Notes: generated by a model from the letters alone, not told the origin. Shown: positions 8,952 through 16,388, numbered from the stretch's first letter. The stretch is DNA of 24,492 nt from JAVBNC01 sp031551765 (GCA_031551765.1 JAVBNC010000140.1:1-24492), one strand, 5' to 3'. Numbers and translations are program-made.

Positions 8952-11162
8952 ATGCACTCCATCTCCCCCCGACGAACAACAGGCACCTTTCTACTGTGTC
9001 TTTTGCTGCTCCTGGTTTTTCTCCCGGCAAGCGGTCTAGCCGCTTCGGCTGCCCCCTCATCCGCTTCCGCGCGCTACGACAAGGCCCTAGCCGATTTCAC
9101 CGCTCTGGAGAAAAACAGCAAGCGCGCGGCGTTCCGGGAAAACTGGCAAGCGGTCATCAAAAGTTTTGACCCGCTGGCGGGCGGTTCCGGGGAACTCTCT
9201 TCCAAAGCCCGTTTCCAGCAGGCCAGGGCCTGGGAAGAGCTGGCCAAACGCTCCGTTTCCGATGCCGATTTTCGCGAAGCGGCCGCCGCCTATGGCCGCA
9301 TGGCCGCCAAAGGTCCCAAGAACAGCCTGGCCGATGACGCGCTTTTTCGACAGGCTTCCATTCTGGCGGAAAAGCTGGACAAGCCCGCCGAGGCCCGCAG
9401 GGTGGCGGATACGCTGCTTTCCCGCTACCCCAAAAGCAAACACGCGGCCGCCGCTGCCAAACTGAAAGCTGAAGCGGAAAAAGAAGCAGCCAAGCCCGCG
9501 ACGCCCAAGCCCCGCGCCGCCGCGAAAACCGTGGCCGACCCGGCGGCGGCCACGTCGCTGTACAAAGCCGCCGCGGACGAATGGCGCGCGCTGCTGGCCG
9601 ACAGCAAGCGCAACACCCTCCGCGACGGCTGGCTGAACCTGGAAAAGCGCTTTCTCGCCGCCCTGGACAAGGATCCGGAAGGGACCAACGCGCCCAAGGC
9701 CCTGTTCCAGGCCGCGCGCTGCATGGAAGAGCTGGCTTCCCGTTCCTGGCTGCGTAGCGACTGGCAGGCGGCGGTCACGCACTTCCTGGCCATGAACGAG
9801 CGTTTCCCCTCGTCCAACCTGGCGGACGACGCCCTGTTCCGGGCGGCCTTTATCCAGGCCCGCCGCCTTGACGATACGGAAGGAGCCCGCAAGAACGCCA
9901 ACGCCGTGCTTACCCGCCACCCCAAGAGTGACATGGCCAAAAGCGCGCGGGACCTCTTGCAGAGCCTGCCCGCCGCCCCTTCTCTGCCGCCGCCCGCCGT
10001 GAAAGAAACGCCTCCCTCTTCCAAAGAGGCCGTTTCCGTGCGCGCGCTGCGTTCCGTCAGCACGGCGCGCAAGGGCAAAGGCGCCAGCGTCACCCTGGAG
10101 CTCAGCGCGGCCACCCGTTTCGAAAGCCAGTACCTGGCTTCCCCGGGCAAGGGCGTGCCGGACCGCCTGCAGCTGGACCTGGCCGACACCAAGCCCGACA
10201 AAAGCGTAAAGCCCGGGCTAACCCTGCAGGGTGGCCCCATCACCCGTATCCGCACCGCCCAGCCCGGCACCGGCGCCACCCGCGTGCTGTTCGATCTTTC
10301 CGGCGTGCGCCAGTACAAGGTCAGCGCGGAGAAAAACCCGCCCCGCATCGTGGTCCAGTGCAGCCAGGCGGAAGATATCCCCGGCGGCGTCAAGCCGGAC
10401 CGTTCCGCGGGCACGGTGCAGCACGGCACGTCCCCCAAGGCCGACGAAAAACCCGGTTCCCTGGTGGAACAGCTGGGCCTGACCGTGCGCACCATCATGC
10501 TGGACGCCGGTCACGGCGGCAAAGACCCCGGCGCCATGGGCAACGGCATCCGGGAAAGCACCGTCACCCTGCAAATCGCCAAGCTTCTGGGCCAGCACCT
10601 GCAAAAACGCGGCTTCACCGTGCTCTACACCAGAACCACGGACCGCTTCATCGCCCTGGAGCAGCGTACGGCCATGGCCAACGACAAAAAGGCCGATCTG
10701 TTCGTTTCCCTGCACATCAACGCCAACACCGACCCCAACATCCAGGGCATGGAGACCTATTTCCTGGACCTTGCCCGCAGCAGCAGCGCCGCCCACGTGG
10801 CCGCGCGGGAAAACGCCGTGTCCGTGCGCAGCATCAGCGACCTGCAGTTCATTCTCACGGACCTGATGCTCAGCTCCAAGCTCCAGGAATCCCGCGAAAT
10901 GGCTCAGTTCGCGCACGACAGAATCGCGGGCAGGCTGCAACGGGCCGGGTTCACCTGCCGCGACAACGGCGTGCGTTCCGCTCCCTTCTATGTGCTCATG
11001 GGCGCCAGAATGCCCGCCGTGCTGCTGGAACTGGGCTACCTCAGCAACAAGGAAGACGCCGCGCGCCTCAAATCCCCCATCTTCCACGAACGCCTGGCCG
11101 AAGGCATTGCCGACGGCATCGCCGCTTATAAGCAAAAGCTGGATCGATTCGCTTCGCGTTAG
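8952..11162 (+). CDS. Periplasmic N-acetylmuramoyl-L-alanine amidase (AmiC type) with TPR-like N-terminus
   Basis: This zinc amidase cleaves the bond between N-acetylmuramic acid and the peptide stem during cell separation and peptidoglycan turnover. The 736-residue product begins with a signal peptide (about 1-33). It continues with two copies of a roughly 130-residue TPR-like block (about 44-170 and 205-335), each containing NSLADDALFR or SNLADDALFR. An AMIN domain (about 360-470) and an Amidase_3 domain (about 512-732) follow. Zinc ligands and catalytic residues are visible: His521 in DAGHGG, Glu535 in GIREST, His588 in SLHINA, and Glu693 in LLELGYLS. The ATG at 8952 is 14 bases from the GAGGAGA at 8931-8937, a long spacing. 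The nearer ATG at 8938 is out of frame. The usual amidase is shorter, without the TPR block. Confidence 0.9.
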   Translation: MHSISPRRTTGTFLLCLLLLLVFLPASGLAASAAPSSASARYDKALADFTALEKNSKRAAFRENWQAVIKSFDPLAGGSGELSSKARFQQARAWEELAKRSVSDADFREAAAAYGRMAAKGPKNSLADDALFRQASILAEKLDKPAEARRVADTLLSRYPKSKHAAAAAKLKAEAEKEAAKPATPKPRAAAKTVADPAAATSLYKAAADEWRALLADSKRNTLRDGWLNLEKRFLAALDKDPEGTNAPKALFQAARCMEELASRSWLRSDWQAAVTHFLAMNERFPSSNLADDALFRAAFIQARRLDDTEGARKNANAVLTRHPKSDMAKSARDLLQSLPAAPSLPPPAVKETPPSSKEAVSVRALRSVSTARKGKGASVTLELSAATRFESQYLASPGKGVPDRLQLDLADTKPDKSVKPGLTLQGGPITRIRTAQPGTGATRVLFDLSGVRQYKVSAEKNPPRIVVQCSQAEDIPGGVKPDRSAGTVQHGTSPKADEKPGSLVEQLGLTVRTIMLDAGHGGKDPGAMGNGIRESTVTLQIAKLLGQHLQKRGFTVLYTRTTDRFIALEQRTAMANDKKADLFVSLHINANTDPNIQGMETYFLDLARSSSAAHVAARENAVSVRSISDLQFILTDLMLSSKLQESREMAQFAHDRIAGRLQRAGFTCRDNGVRSAPFYVLMGARMPAVLLELGYLSNKEDAARLKSPIFHERLAEGIADGIAAYKQKLDRFASR

Positions 11163-11172
11163 AAAATTTTGC

Positions 11173-11231
11173 CGAAGCCAATGAAGAATGAGAGCAGGGC
11201 GCTGCCCTGCTCTCATTCTTCATTGGCTTCG
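11173..11231. repeat. Gene-end palindromic repeat, copy 1 (perfect 28-bp arms)
   Basis: Arms 11173-11200 and 11204-11231 are exact reverse complements around a GCT loop and contain GAAGCCAATGAAG and GAGAGCAGGGC. The same core occurs at 17941-18007 and 24338-24382. It lies 10 bases after the amidase stop on the plus strand and about 17 bases after the azlD remnant stop on the minus strand. Read from the minus strand it starts AATAGTTGTCGAAGCC, as the other two copies do. It may serve as a shared transcript-end hairpin. Confidence 0.75.
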
Positions 11232-11248
11232 ACAACTATTTCAGAAAG

Positions 11249-11490
11249 TTACTCAAGAAAAGCGCGCAACAGCGCCACACAGCCCGTGCCCACGGCCACG
11301 GTGCCGAAAAAGTTGCGGGTGAGCCAGGCGGTCAACACCGTGGGCAGTGTGGCGAGCAGGTAGATGTTGCGCAGAGAGATATCCCCACGGCAGGCCGTCT
11401 TTTACGCCCGGCACGATGTCCGGAACGAGCAGAGCCGCGAGCACGGCCGGGGGGATCAGTTCCAGCCAGCGGCCCGCGATATCCGGCAGC
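11249..11490 (-). pseudogene. azlD: Remnant of an AzlD-family branched-chain amino acid export subunit
   Basis: AzlD is the small membrane partner of AzlC in branched-chain amino acid export. The minus strand encodes LPDIAGRWLELIPP, then AVLAALLVPDIVPGVKDGLPW in one frame. It continues in the next frame as GDISLRNIYLLATLPTVL, then TAWLTRNFFGTVAVGTGC and VALLRAFLE before the TAA at 11249-11251. These match the AzlD plan of a PPAVLAALL helix, a short loop and a TRN helix. The frame changes by one base at a run of four G (11383-11386 on the plus strand). The first membrane helix and the start codon are missing. Homology stops at 11490, exactly where an inverted-repeat element starts. No azlC is nearby. 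The homology call is mine from family patterns. Confidence 0.75.
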
Positions 11491-11688
11491 GGTAGTGGCC
11501 TCTTTTGGCGTCAGGCAAGAAAGGTGACAATTCCGCAGGAAAGCGGAATTGGGCGGCTCCGCCGCCCGAAGGGTGAGGGCCAGGACGGCCCCCGAATCAA
11601 TTCCGGGCGGAGCGGAGTGTATCAAAATATACATGAGCTTCACACGGGACGAGCCTGACGCGGCATCACGCCAAAAGAGGCCACTACC
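11491..11688. mobile_element. 198-bp element with 21-bp terminal inverted repeats
   Basis: GGTAGTGGCCTCTTTTGGCG plus T at 11491-11511 recurs exactly in reverse complement at 11668-11688. After a 9-10-base indel on one side the ends match again (GTCAGGC). The interior is highly structured: a 9-bp hairpin CAATTCCGC/GCGGAATTG, GGGCGGC/GCCGCCC, and GGGCC/GGCCC. There is no coding capacity. CGGCA occurs on both flanks (11484-11488 and 11689-11693), a possible but imperfect target duplication. It truncates azlD homology, so it is probably a non-autonomous insertion. A folded RNA or recombination remnant is also possible. Confidence 0.6.
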
Positions 11689-11703
11689 CGGCATTCTCCC
11701 GCC

Positions 11704-11733
11704 TTGCCTTCCTTCCCTTCCGGGGTTTATAAG
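11704..11733 (+). promoter_or_regulatory. Candidate promoter of purB
   Basis: TTGCCT at 11704-11709 and TATAAG at 11728-11733 are separated by 18 bases. They match the sigma-70 hexamers at four and five of six positions. The predicted start lies about 50 bases before the purB ATG. The site is just outside the 198-bp element. This is a pattern match only. Confidence 0.45.
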
Positions 11734-11734
11734 A

Positions 11735-11753
11735 ACCGGGACATTGTTCCGGT
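11735..11753. promoter_or_regulatory. Dyad at the predicted purB transcription start
   Basis: ACCGGGAC, then ATT, then GTTCCGGT forms a 7-of-8 inverted repeat. It begins two bases after the candidate -10 box and therefore covers the predicted start site. The position suits a repressor operator for purine control, but I do not recognise a known factor's site. Confidence 0.3.
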
Positions 11754-11788
11754 CTCCCTCGCCGCAACCTTTGTTTTTGGAGTTTCCC

Positions 11789-13093
11789 ATGATCGACCGC
11801 TATACCCGCCCGGAAATGGGCGCGCTGTGGACCCTGGAAAGCCGCCTCCACGTCTGGCTGGAGGTGGAAATAGCCGTGTGCAAGGCCTGGCACCGTCTTG
11901 GCGTTATTGACGACGCCACTCTGGCGACCATAGAGCAAAAAGCCGATTTCGACGTGGACCGCGTGCGGGAAATCGAGGAAGTCACCCGCCACGACGTCAT
12001 CGCCTTTCTGACGGCCGTGGAGGAAAAAGTGGGACCGGCCGCGCGCTTTATCCATCTGGGCTGCACGTCCTCGGACATTGTGGACACGGCCAACGGCGTA
12101 CTGCTGGGCCGGGCCGGGGATCTTATCCTTAAGGCCATGGACCGGCTGCTGGCCTCGCTTAAAAATTTGGCCATGAAACACAAGGGCCAGCTGTGCATGG
12201 GCCGCACCCACGGCGTGCACGCGGAACCCACCAGTTTCGGGTTGAAGATGGCCTGTTTTTACGCGGAGTTCGCGCGCCACCGGGAGCGTTTTGTCCAGGC
12301 GCTGGAAGGCATCCGGGTGGGTAAAATTTCCGGGGCCGTGGGCACGTATGCTCTGGTGGACCCGGAAGTGGAACGCATTACCTGCGAGCTGCTGGGCCTG
12401 ACCCCGGACCCCGTCTCCACCCAGGTGGTGCAGCGGGACCGCTACGCCCACTATTTCACCGCCCTGGCCCTGGCCGCCGGCGGGGTGGAACGGCTGTGCA
12501 TAGAACTGCGCCACTTGCAGCGCACGGAAGTGCTGGAAGCGGAAGAAGGCTTCTCCAAAGGGCAGAAGGGCTCTTCCGCCATGCCGCATAAAAAGAACCC
12601 CATTTCAGCGGAAAACATGACCGGCCTCTCCCGGCTTATCCGCACCAACGCGCTGGCCTCCATGGAAAGCATGGCCCTGTGGCACGAGCGGGATATCAGC
12701 CATTCCTCCGTGGAACGGGTCATCATGCCGGACTCCACCATTCTCATAGACTACGTGCTGCACCGCTTGGCCGGTTTGCTGGACAACCTGCGCGTCATTC
12801 CGGAAAACATGGCCCGCAACCTCATGGGATCCTATGGGCTGTTCTTCTCGCAAGGCGTGCTGCTGGCCCTGGTGGAAGAAGCCCAAATGCCCCGGCAGGA
12901 AGCCTATGTCCTGGTGCAGAAGGCCGCCATGAAAAGCTGGGAGACCAGGCAGCCTTTCGCGGACGTGGTGCGCGCGGACCCGGACCTGGCGAAACGCCTG
13001 CCCACCGCGTCCCTGGACGGCCTTTTCGATCCTTCCCGGTATTTGAAACATGAAGACATGATCTACGCGCGCGTTTTCGGCAGCGCGTCATGA
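11789..13093 (+). CDS. purB: Adenylosuccinate lyase
   Basis: This enzyme catalyses two fumarate-releasing steps of purine synthesis: SAICAR to AICAR, and adenylosuccinate to AMP. The 434-residue product matches the shorter bacterial type. It shows the fumarase/aspartase superfamily regions: a TRHDVIAFLTAVEE segment, HLGCTSSDIVDTAN, GRTHGVHAEPTSFG with the catalytic His, and the signature loop KGSSAMPHKKNPISAEN. The ATG at 11789 follows GGAG at 11779-11782. An open frame continues upstream to 11549 but runs through the inverted-repeat element, so I reject that longer start. pyrE lies 163 bases downstream with its own promoter-like region. Confidence 0.96.
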   Translation: MIDRYTRPEMGALWTLESRLHVWLEVEIAVCKAWHRLGVIDDATLATIEQKADFDVDRVREIEEVTRHDVIAFLTAVEEKVGPAARFIHLGCTSSDIVDTANGVLLGRAGDLILKAMDRLLASLKNLAMKHKGQLCMGRTHGVHAEPTSFGLKMACFYAEFARHRERFVQALEGIRVGKISGAVGTYALVDPEVERITCELLGLTPDPVSTQVVQRDRYAHYFTALALAAGGVERLCIELRHLQRTEVLEAEEGFSKGQKGSSAMPHKKNPISAENMTGLSRLIRTNALASMESMALWHERDISHSSVERVIMPDSTILIDYVLHRLAGLLDNLRVIPENMARNLMGSYGLFFSQGVLLALVEEAQMPRQEAYVLVQKAAMKSWETRQPFADVVRADPDLAKRLPTASLDGLFDPSRYLKHEDMIYARVFGSAS

Positions 13094-13141
13094 CGCATTT
13101 ACATTTTGAAACTACTCACAAGCGCTCTCGGAAACTGTGAC

Positions 13142-13242
13142 GCGATGCATGTATAATAATTTGAAATCATAAAATATAAACGACACGCTTCGCGGGCATC
13201 CGCTTTGCGTCTGCCGAACAATTTCAAAGAGAAATTGCTCTA
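13142..13242. repeat. TIR element copy B (right end clear, left end degenerate) in the pyrE leader
   Basis: The right end at 13219-13242, in reverse complement, reads TAGAGCAATTTCTC then TTTGAAATTG. It matches the end at 13833 at about 20 of 24 bases. The same bases form a perfect 7-bp hairpin, CAATTTC-AAAGA-GAAATTG. A weaker left end may lie at about 13142-13168 (GCATGTATAATAATTTGAAA resembles the GGCATTTTG...TTGAAAA ends). Only 13219-13242 is well supported. The clear end stops four bases before the pyrE ribosome-binding site. Confidence 0.55.
13152..13157 (+). promoter_or_regulatory. Candidate -10 box for pyrE
   Basis: A perfect TATAAT sits in an AT-rich pocket of otherwise GC-rich DNA, about 100 bases before the pyrE ATG. 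No good -35 hexamer is found 16-18 bases upstream (CGGAAA is the best-placed hexamer), so the promoter may need an activator, or the match may be chance. It may fall within the degenerate left end of repeat copy B. Confidence 0.35.
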
Positions 13243-13256
13243 ACTTTGGAGGCCCC

Positions 13257-13835
13257 ATGCTCTCTCCCGGTGAAATCCTTGACCTGAAAAAACGTCTGGC
13301 AAAACTTCTGGTGAAGCTCTCGTATATGGAGGGAGATTTCACGCTCGTTTCAGGAAGAAAGAGCGACTATTACTTTGACTGCCGCCAGACCTCGCTCAAC
13401 CCCGAAGGCGCCTGGCTTATCGGCTCCCTGTTCAACGCCATGCTGGCTGACCTGCCCGTCAAGGCAGTGGGCGGCATGACCATGGGCGCGGACCCGCTCA
13501 TTTCCGCCACTTCCGTGCTTTCGCACATTCAGGGCCGCCCCCTGGCCGGGCTTATCGTGCGCAAGTCCGTAAAAGATCACGGCACGGGCCGCTATGTGGA
13601 AGGCATGGGCAATGTGCAAAAAGGCGACCATGTGGCCATGCTTGAAGATGTTGTCAGCACAGGTGGATCCGTGCTACAGGCGTGTACAAGAATTCAGGAC
13701 CTCGGCCTGCACATTCCCGTTATCTGCACTGTGCTTGACAGATGCGAGGGCGGCCGTGAAGAGTTGCAGAACGCGGGCTTTCCCCTGCGGGCCATTTTTA
13801 CGCGCCCGGAGCTTGTGGAGCTTGCCCGTTCATAG
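13257..13835 (+). CDS. pyrE: Orotate phosphoribosyltransferase
   Basis: This enzyme makes orotidine 5'-phosphate from orotate and PRPP in pyrimidine synthesis. The 192-residue product carries the PRPP-binding signature VAMLEDVVSTGGSVL, the RKSVKDHGTGRYVEG catalytic flexible loop, and the N-terminal LVSGRKSDYYFDCRQT segment of the type I family. TTTGGAGG at 13246-13252 supports the ATG at 13257. The gene is tightly boxed between two inverted copies of the same repeat: one ends four bases before the ribosome-binding site, and the other starts on the TAG stop codon itself. The UTR hairpin formed by copy B could influence translation or attenuation, but this is not shown. Confidence 0.96.
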   Translation: MLSPGEILDLKKRLAKLLVKLSYMEGDFTLVSGRKSDYYFDCRQTSLNPEGAWLIGSLFNAMLADLPVKAVGGMTMGADPLISATSVLSHIQGRPLAGLIVRKSVKDHGTGRYVEGMGNVQKGDHVAMLEDVVSTGGSVLQACTRIQDLGLHIPVICTVLDRCEGGREELQNAGFPLRAIFTRPELVELARS

Positions 13836-14030
13836 AGCAATTTCGCTTTAAGATTGCCGCTTAACGACGAGCTGTCGCGGATCAGAATGCGAAGCGACGC
13901 CCGAAGGGGGGCGGCACAAGACGTGCCGCATCAAGTTCGCCTGCGTCAATCTCGCGCGCATTGCTTCACTGCGTTTCGCACCGCCTGAGCATTTTATCCG
14001 AACAGATATTTTCAAGGACAAAATGCCCTA
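13833..14030. repeat. TIR element copy C (198 bp) starting on the pyrE stop codon
   Basis: The left end reads TAGAGCAATTTCGC then TTTAAGATTG. The right end at 14005-14030, in reverse complement, reads TAGGGCATTTTGTCC then TTGAAAATATC. The first three bases are the pyrE stop TAG. Interior segments (AAGATTGCCGCTTAACG and CAATCTCGCG) match copy A in the opposite orientation, so the two are homologous over more than their ends. There is no coding capacity. It occupies nearly the whole gap between pyrE and the L,D-peptidase gene; I see nothing else in that gap. Confidence 0.7.
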
Positions 14031-14071
14031 ACCCCCAACGCCCCTGCATCCCAGCCGGGGAAAAAAGCAGC

Positions 14072-15586
14072 ATGGCAGTATCGCTCCGGTCCGTTTCCCG
14101 TGTCTTGTGCCTTACTCTCACGCTGGCGTGGGCTTTTTTCGCTCCGGCGGCTTTCGCGGCGGCCCAGGAAAACGGCTGGCAAAGCAGAATCGCGCCCCAC
14201 CCGCTCACGCCCGGCCGCCTTGTGGCGGTGGACAAAAACAACCAGACCCTTTTCGTGTTCGAGCGGCACAGCCCCTTGCGCCTGGCGGCTAAATACATTT
14301 GCACCACCGGCCAGGCGGAAGGCGACAAAATTGTGCAGGGTGACCTCAAGACGCCGGAAGGCGTCTATTTTGTTGTCCAGCGCCTGGCCTCGGGCCTGGA
14401 TTTCAAAAAATACGGCAACGAAGCGTACACGCTGAACTACCCCAATCCCGTGGACAAGCTGCGCAAAAAGACCGGCTACGGCATCTGGATCCACGGCCGG
14501 GGCACTTCCATCGTGCCCAGGGAAACCCAGGGCTGCGTGGCCATGAACAACGAAGACATCAGCGTGCTGGGCAAAAATCTGGCCCCGGGCACTCCGGTGA
14601 CTCTGGCCGCCGGGGTCACCCAGGCGCAGGATCTTTCCGCCCCGGACAAGGCCACCCTGACTATGCTGGAAAGAAAGACCCAGGGCTGGGCCAGGGCCTG
14701 GGGTTCCCGCTCCCCGAGCATGTTCGAGTATTACGATGCCCAGGCCTACAGCCTGGCTCAGGGCGAGGATTTTTCCAAATTCCGGCAGCAGAAGGAACGG
14801 CTGTTCAAGTCCCTGCCCTGGATCGACAACAAAATACGCGACATCCACGCCCTTTCCGGCCCCGGCTACTGGGTGACCTGGTTCCAGCAGGACTACAAGG
14901 CTCCCAACCTGAGCACCAAGGGCGTGCGCCGCCTGTACTGGCAAAAGGACCCCAAGGGCGACCTGCGCATTGTGGGCATGGAGTGGGCTCCGCACCTTTC
15001 CGGCACGCTTACTGCCAGCCGTGGGGAAGCGGCTTTCCCGCCGCTGGACGCCAACCCCCGCAGCGAAGAGGATCTCCCGGCCAAAGCGCCCGCCAAAACG
15101 CCTGCCCCGGCTCCGGCCGCGGCTCCGGAAAAAACCCCGCAGCCCGCCCCGCAGCCCAAGCCCGAACCGGCCAAGCCCGCGCCCGCCAAAGCGGAAAGCC
15201 CGGCCCAGGAAAGCAAGGCCCAGCGCATGGAACGCCTGGCTTCCGAAGGAGCCGCCTTTATTGAAGCCTGGCGCGGCGCCTGGCAAAAAGGCAACCTGGA
15301 CGCGTACATGTCGTTCTACGCTTCCAACGCGTCACAAGGCGCGCGCAAGGGCAGGGCCGCCATTGAAAGCCACAAGCGCGCCACCTGGAAAAACGCCAGG
15401 CCCGCCCTGGTGCGGTTGTCCAACGTGCGCATCAGCCTGGAAAACGGCGACATCAAGGCCGACATGGTACAGGAATACGCCGACAAGAGCGGTTACCGCG
15501 ACAAGGGCGTAAAAACCCTGCGCCTCAAGCGTATCGGCAATGCCTGGCGCATTGTCAGCGAAGAGTGGAGCGCTTCCGAATTATGA
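14072..15586 (+). CDS. Periplasmic L,D-transpeptidase/L,D-carboxypeptidase (YkuD domain, Csd6-like) with C-terminal NTF2-like domain
   Basis: YkuD enzymes act on peptidoglycan stem peptides, either cross-linking them or trimming the terminal D-Ala. The 504-residue product has a signal peptide (about 1-32, ending AFAAA) and a YkuD domain (about 45-175) with His141 in IHGRGT and catalytic Cys155 in ETQGCVAMNN. A middle region follows, then a Pro/Ala/Lys-rich linker (about 335-385), then a C-terminal NTF2/SnoaL-like domain (about 395-503). The YkuD plus NTF2 plan and the TQGCVAMNN motif resemble Helicobacter Csd6 and Campylobacter Pgp2, which trim peptides and affect cell shape. The ATG at 14072 gives a proper signal peptide, but its ribosome-binding site (GGGGAAA, 14057-14063) is weak. 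The stop overlaps the next gene. Confidence 0.85.
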   Translation: MAVSLRSVSRVLCLTLTLAWAFFAPAAFAAAQENGWQSRIAPHPLTPGRLVAVDKNNQTLFVFERHSPLRLAAKYICTTGQAEGDKIVQGDLKTPEGVYFVVQRLASGLDFKKYGNEAYTLNYPNPVDKLRKKTGYGIWIHGRGTSIVPRETQGCVAMNNEDISVLGKNLAPGTPVTLAAGVTQAQDLSAPDKATLTMLERKTQGWARAWGSRSPSMFEYYDAQAYSLAQGEDFSKFRQQKERLFKSLPWIDNKIRDIHALSGPGYWVTWFQQDYKAPNLSTKGVRRLYWQKDPKGDLRIVGMEWAPHLSGTLTASRGEAAFPPLDANPRSEEDLPAKAPAKTPAPAPAAAPEKTPQPAPQPKPEPAKPAPAKAESPAQESKAQRMERLASEGAAFIEAWRGAWQKGNLDAYMSFYASNASQGARKGRAAIESHKRATWKNARPALVRLSNVRISLENGDIKADMVQEYADKSGYRDKGVKTLRLKRIGNAWRIVSEEWSASEL

Positions 15587-16314
15587 AGCCCGTGCTGAAA
15601 AAGGAAACCACCTACAGCGTGCTCTTCATGCGCGACGACTGCGGCGTGCTGCGTTTCCGGCTGCAGGCGTTCTGGCTGAAGTTTTTCTGCGTTTTCGTCG
15701 CGTTGCTGGTTCTGGTTACGGCCGCCGGGGGCTGGGCTGCGTATTACTACTGGAAAAAACACAGCGCTCTCTCCCAGGAACACCGGGAACTGCAGCGGGA
15801 CATGGCCGAAAGCCGGGTCCAACTGGAACGGCTGGCCAATCTGGAAAAATTCCTCCAGGCCCGGGAAAGCGCTCCGGCCACGGTGAACATGGACGCGGCC
15901 AATGCCACGGCCCCGGTACAGGCTGCCCTTTTCGCCGTGGCCAACGCTTCCTCCTCCGCCGCGCAGGAAGCCCAGGAAGCACCGGCCCAGGAAAGCCCCA
16001 TCAAGCTGGGTAACAGCAATGTGCGCATTTCCGGCGCCACCCGGCTCCGCATCGGCTTTGACCTGGTCAACCAGAACCCGCAGCTTCCCCTTACCGGCCG
16101 AGTCAACCTGGCCGTGATTACCGCCGCCGGCACCACCGTGGACGTAGCCGGTCCGGACGAGGAACTGCGCTTTTCCAGAATAGCCCGTTACAAGCGCATC
16201 AGCGCTTCCATCCCCCTGCCCCCGGACACCCCCTCTTCCAGCGTCAAGGCCGTGCAAGTCAGTATCGATGCCGAAGGCGTTCCGCCTTTTGTCGAACAAA
16301 TATCCGTGCCGTAA
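15583..16314 (+). CDS. Membrane-anchored protein of unknown function (TM, coiled coil, C-terminal beta domain)
   Basis: I do not recognise a named family with confidence. The 243-residue product has a short cytoplasmic N-terminus with basic and acidic residues, and one membrane segment at about 31-53 (FFCVFVALLVLVTAAGGWAA). A likely coiled coil lies at about 60-92 (HRELQRDMAESRVQLERL), followed by an Ala/Gln/Glu-rich linker. The C-terminal domain (about 145-243) has FDLVNQNPQLPLTGRVNLAV and RFSRIARYKRISASIPLP, which resembles the C-terminal part of DUF6776-type proteins. The ATG overlaps the stop of the L,D-peptidase gene (ATGA), so the two are translationally coupled and may work together at the cell wall. 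The stop TAA coincides with the start of a repeat. Confidence 0.8.
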   Translation: MKPVLKKETTYSVLFMRDDCGVLRFRLQAFWLKFFCVFVALLVLVTAAGGWAAYYYWKKHSALSQEHRELQRDMAESRVQLERLANLEKFLQARESAPATVNMDAANATAPVQAALFAVANASSSAAQEAQEAPAQESPIKLGNSNVRISGATRLRIGFDLVNQNPQLPLTGRVNLAVITAAGTTVDVAGPDEELRFSRIARYKRISASIPLPPDTPSSSVKAVQVSIDAEGVPPFVEQISVP

Positions 16315-16388
16315 AGCAGAATGCCCCCGTTGCGGCGTTGCCGGAATATTGTATATCCGGCAAAATATTTCCAAAGGAGGATGCCCTA
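16312..16388. repeat. TIR element copy D (short, about 77 bp) overlapping a stop codon
   Basis: The right end at 16365-16388, in reverse complement, reads TAGGGCATCCTCC then TTTGGAAATAT. It matches the right end of copy C, including a nearby CGGATA. The likely left tip TAAAGCA at 16312 coincides with the stop codon of the preceding gene and agrees with copy A only over seven bases. Between them is a TTGCCGGA/TCCGGCAA hairpin (16338-16345 and 16356-16363). The right end is reliable; the left limit is tentative. Confidence 0.55.

Noticed and set aside
11549..11788. Upstream extension of purB
   Set aside because: It reads through the 198-bp inverted-repeat element; the ATG at 11789 has a good ribosome-binding site and gives the normal adenylosuccinate lyase N-terminus.
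13961..14071. Upstream extension of the L,D-peptidase gene
   Set aside because: It runs through repeat copy C and would bury the signal peptide; the ATG at 14072 gives a normal signal sequence.
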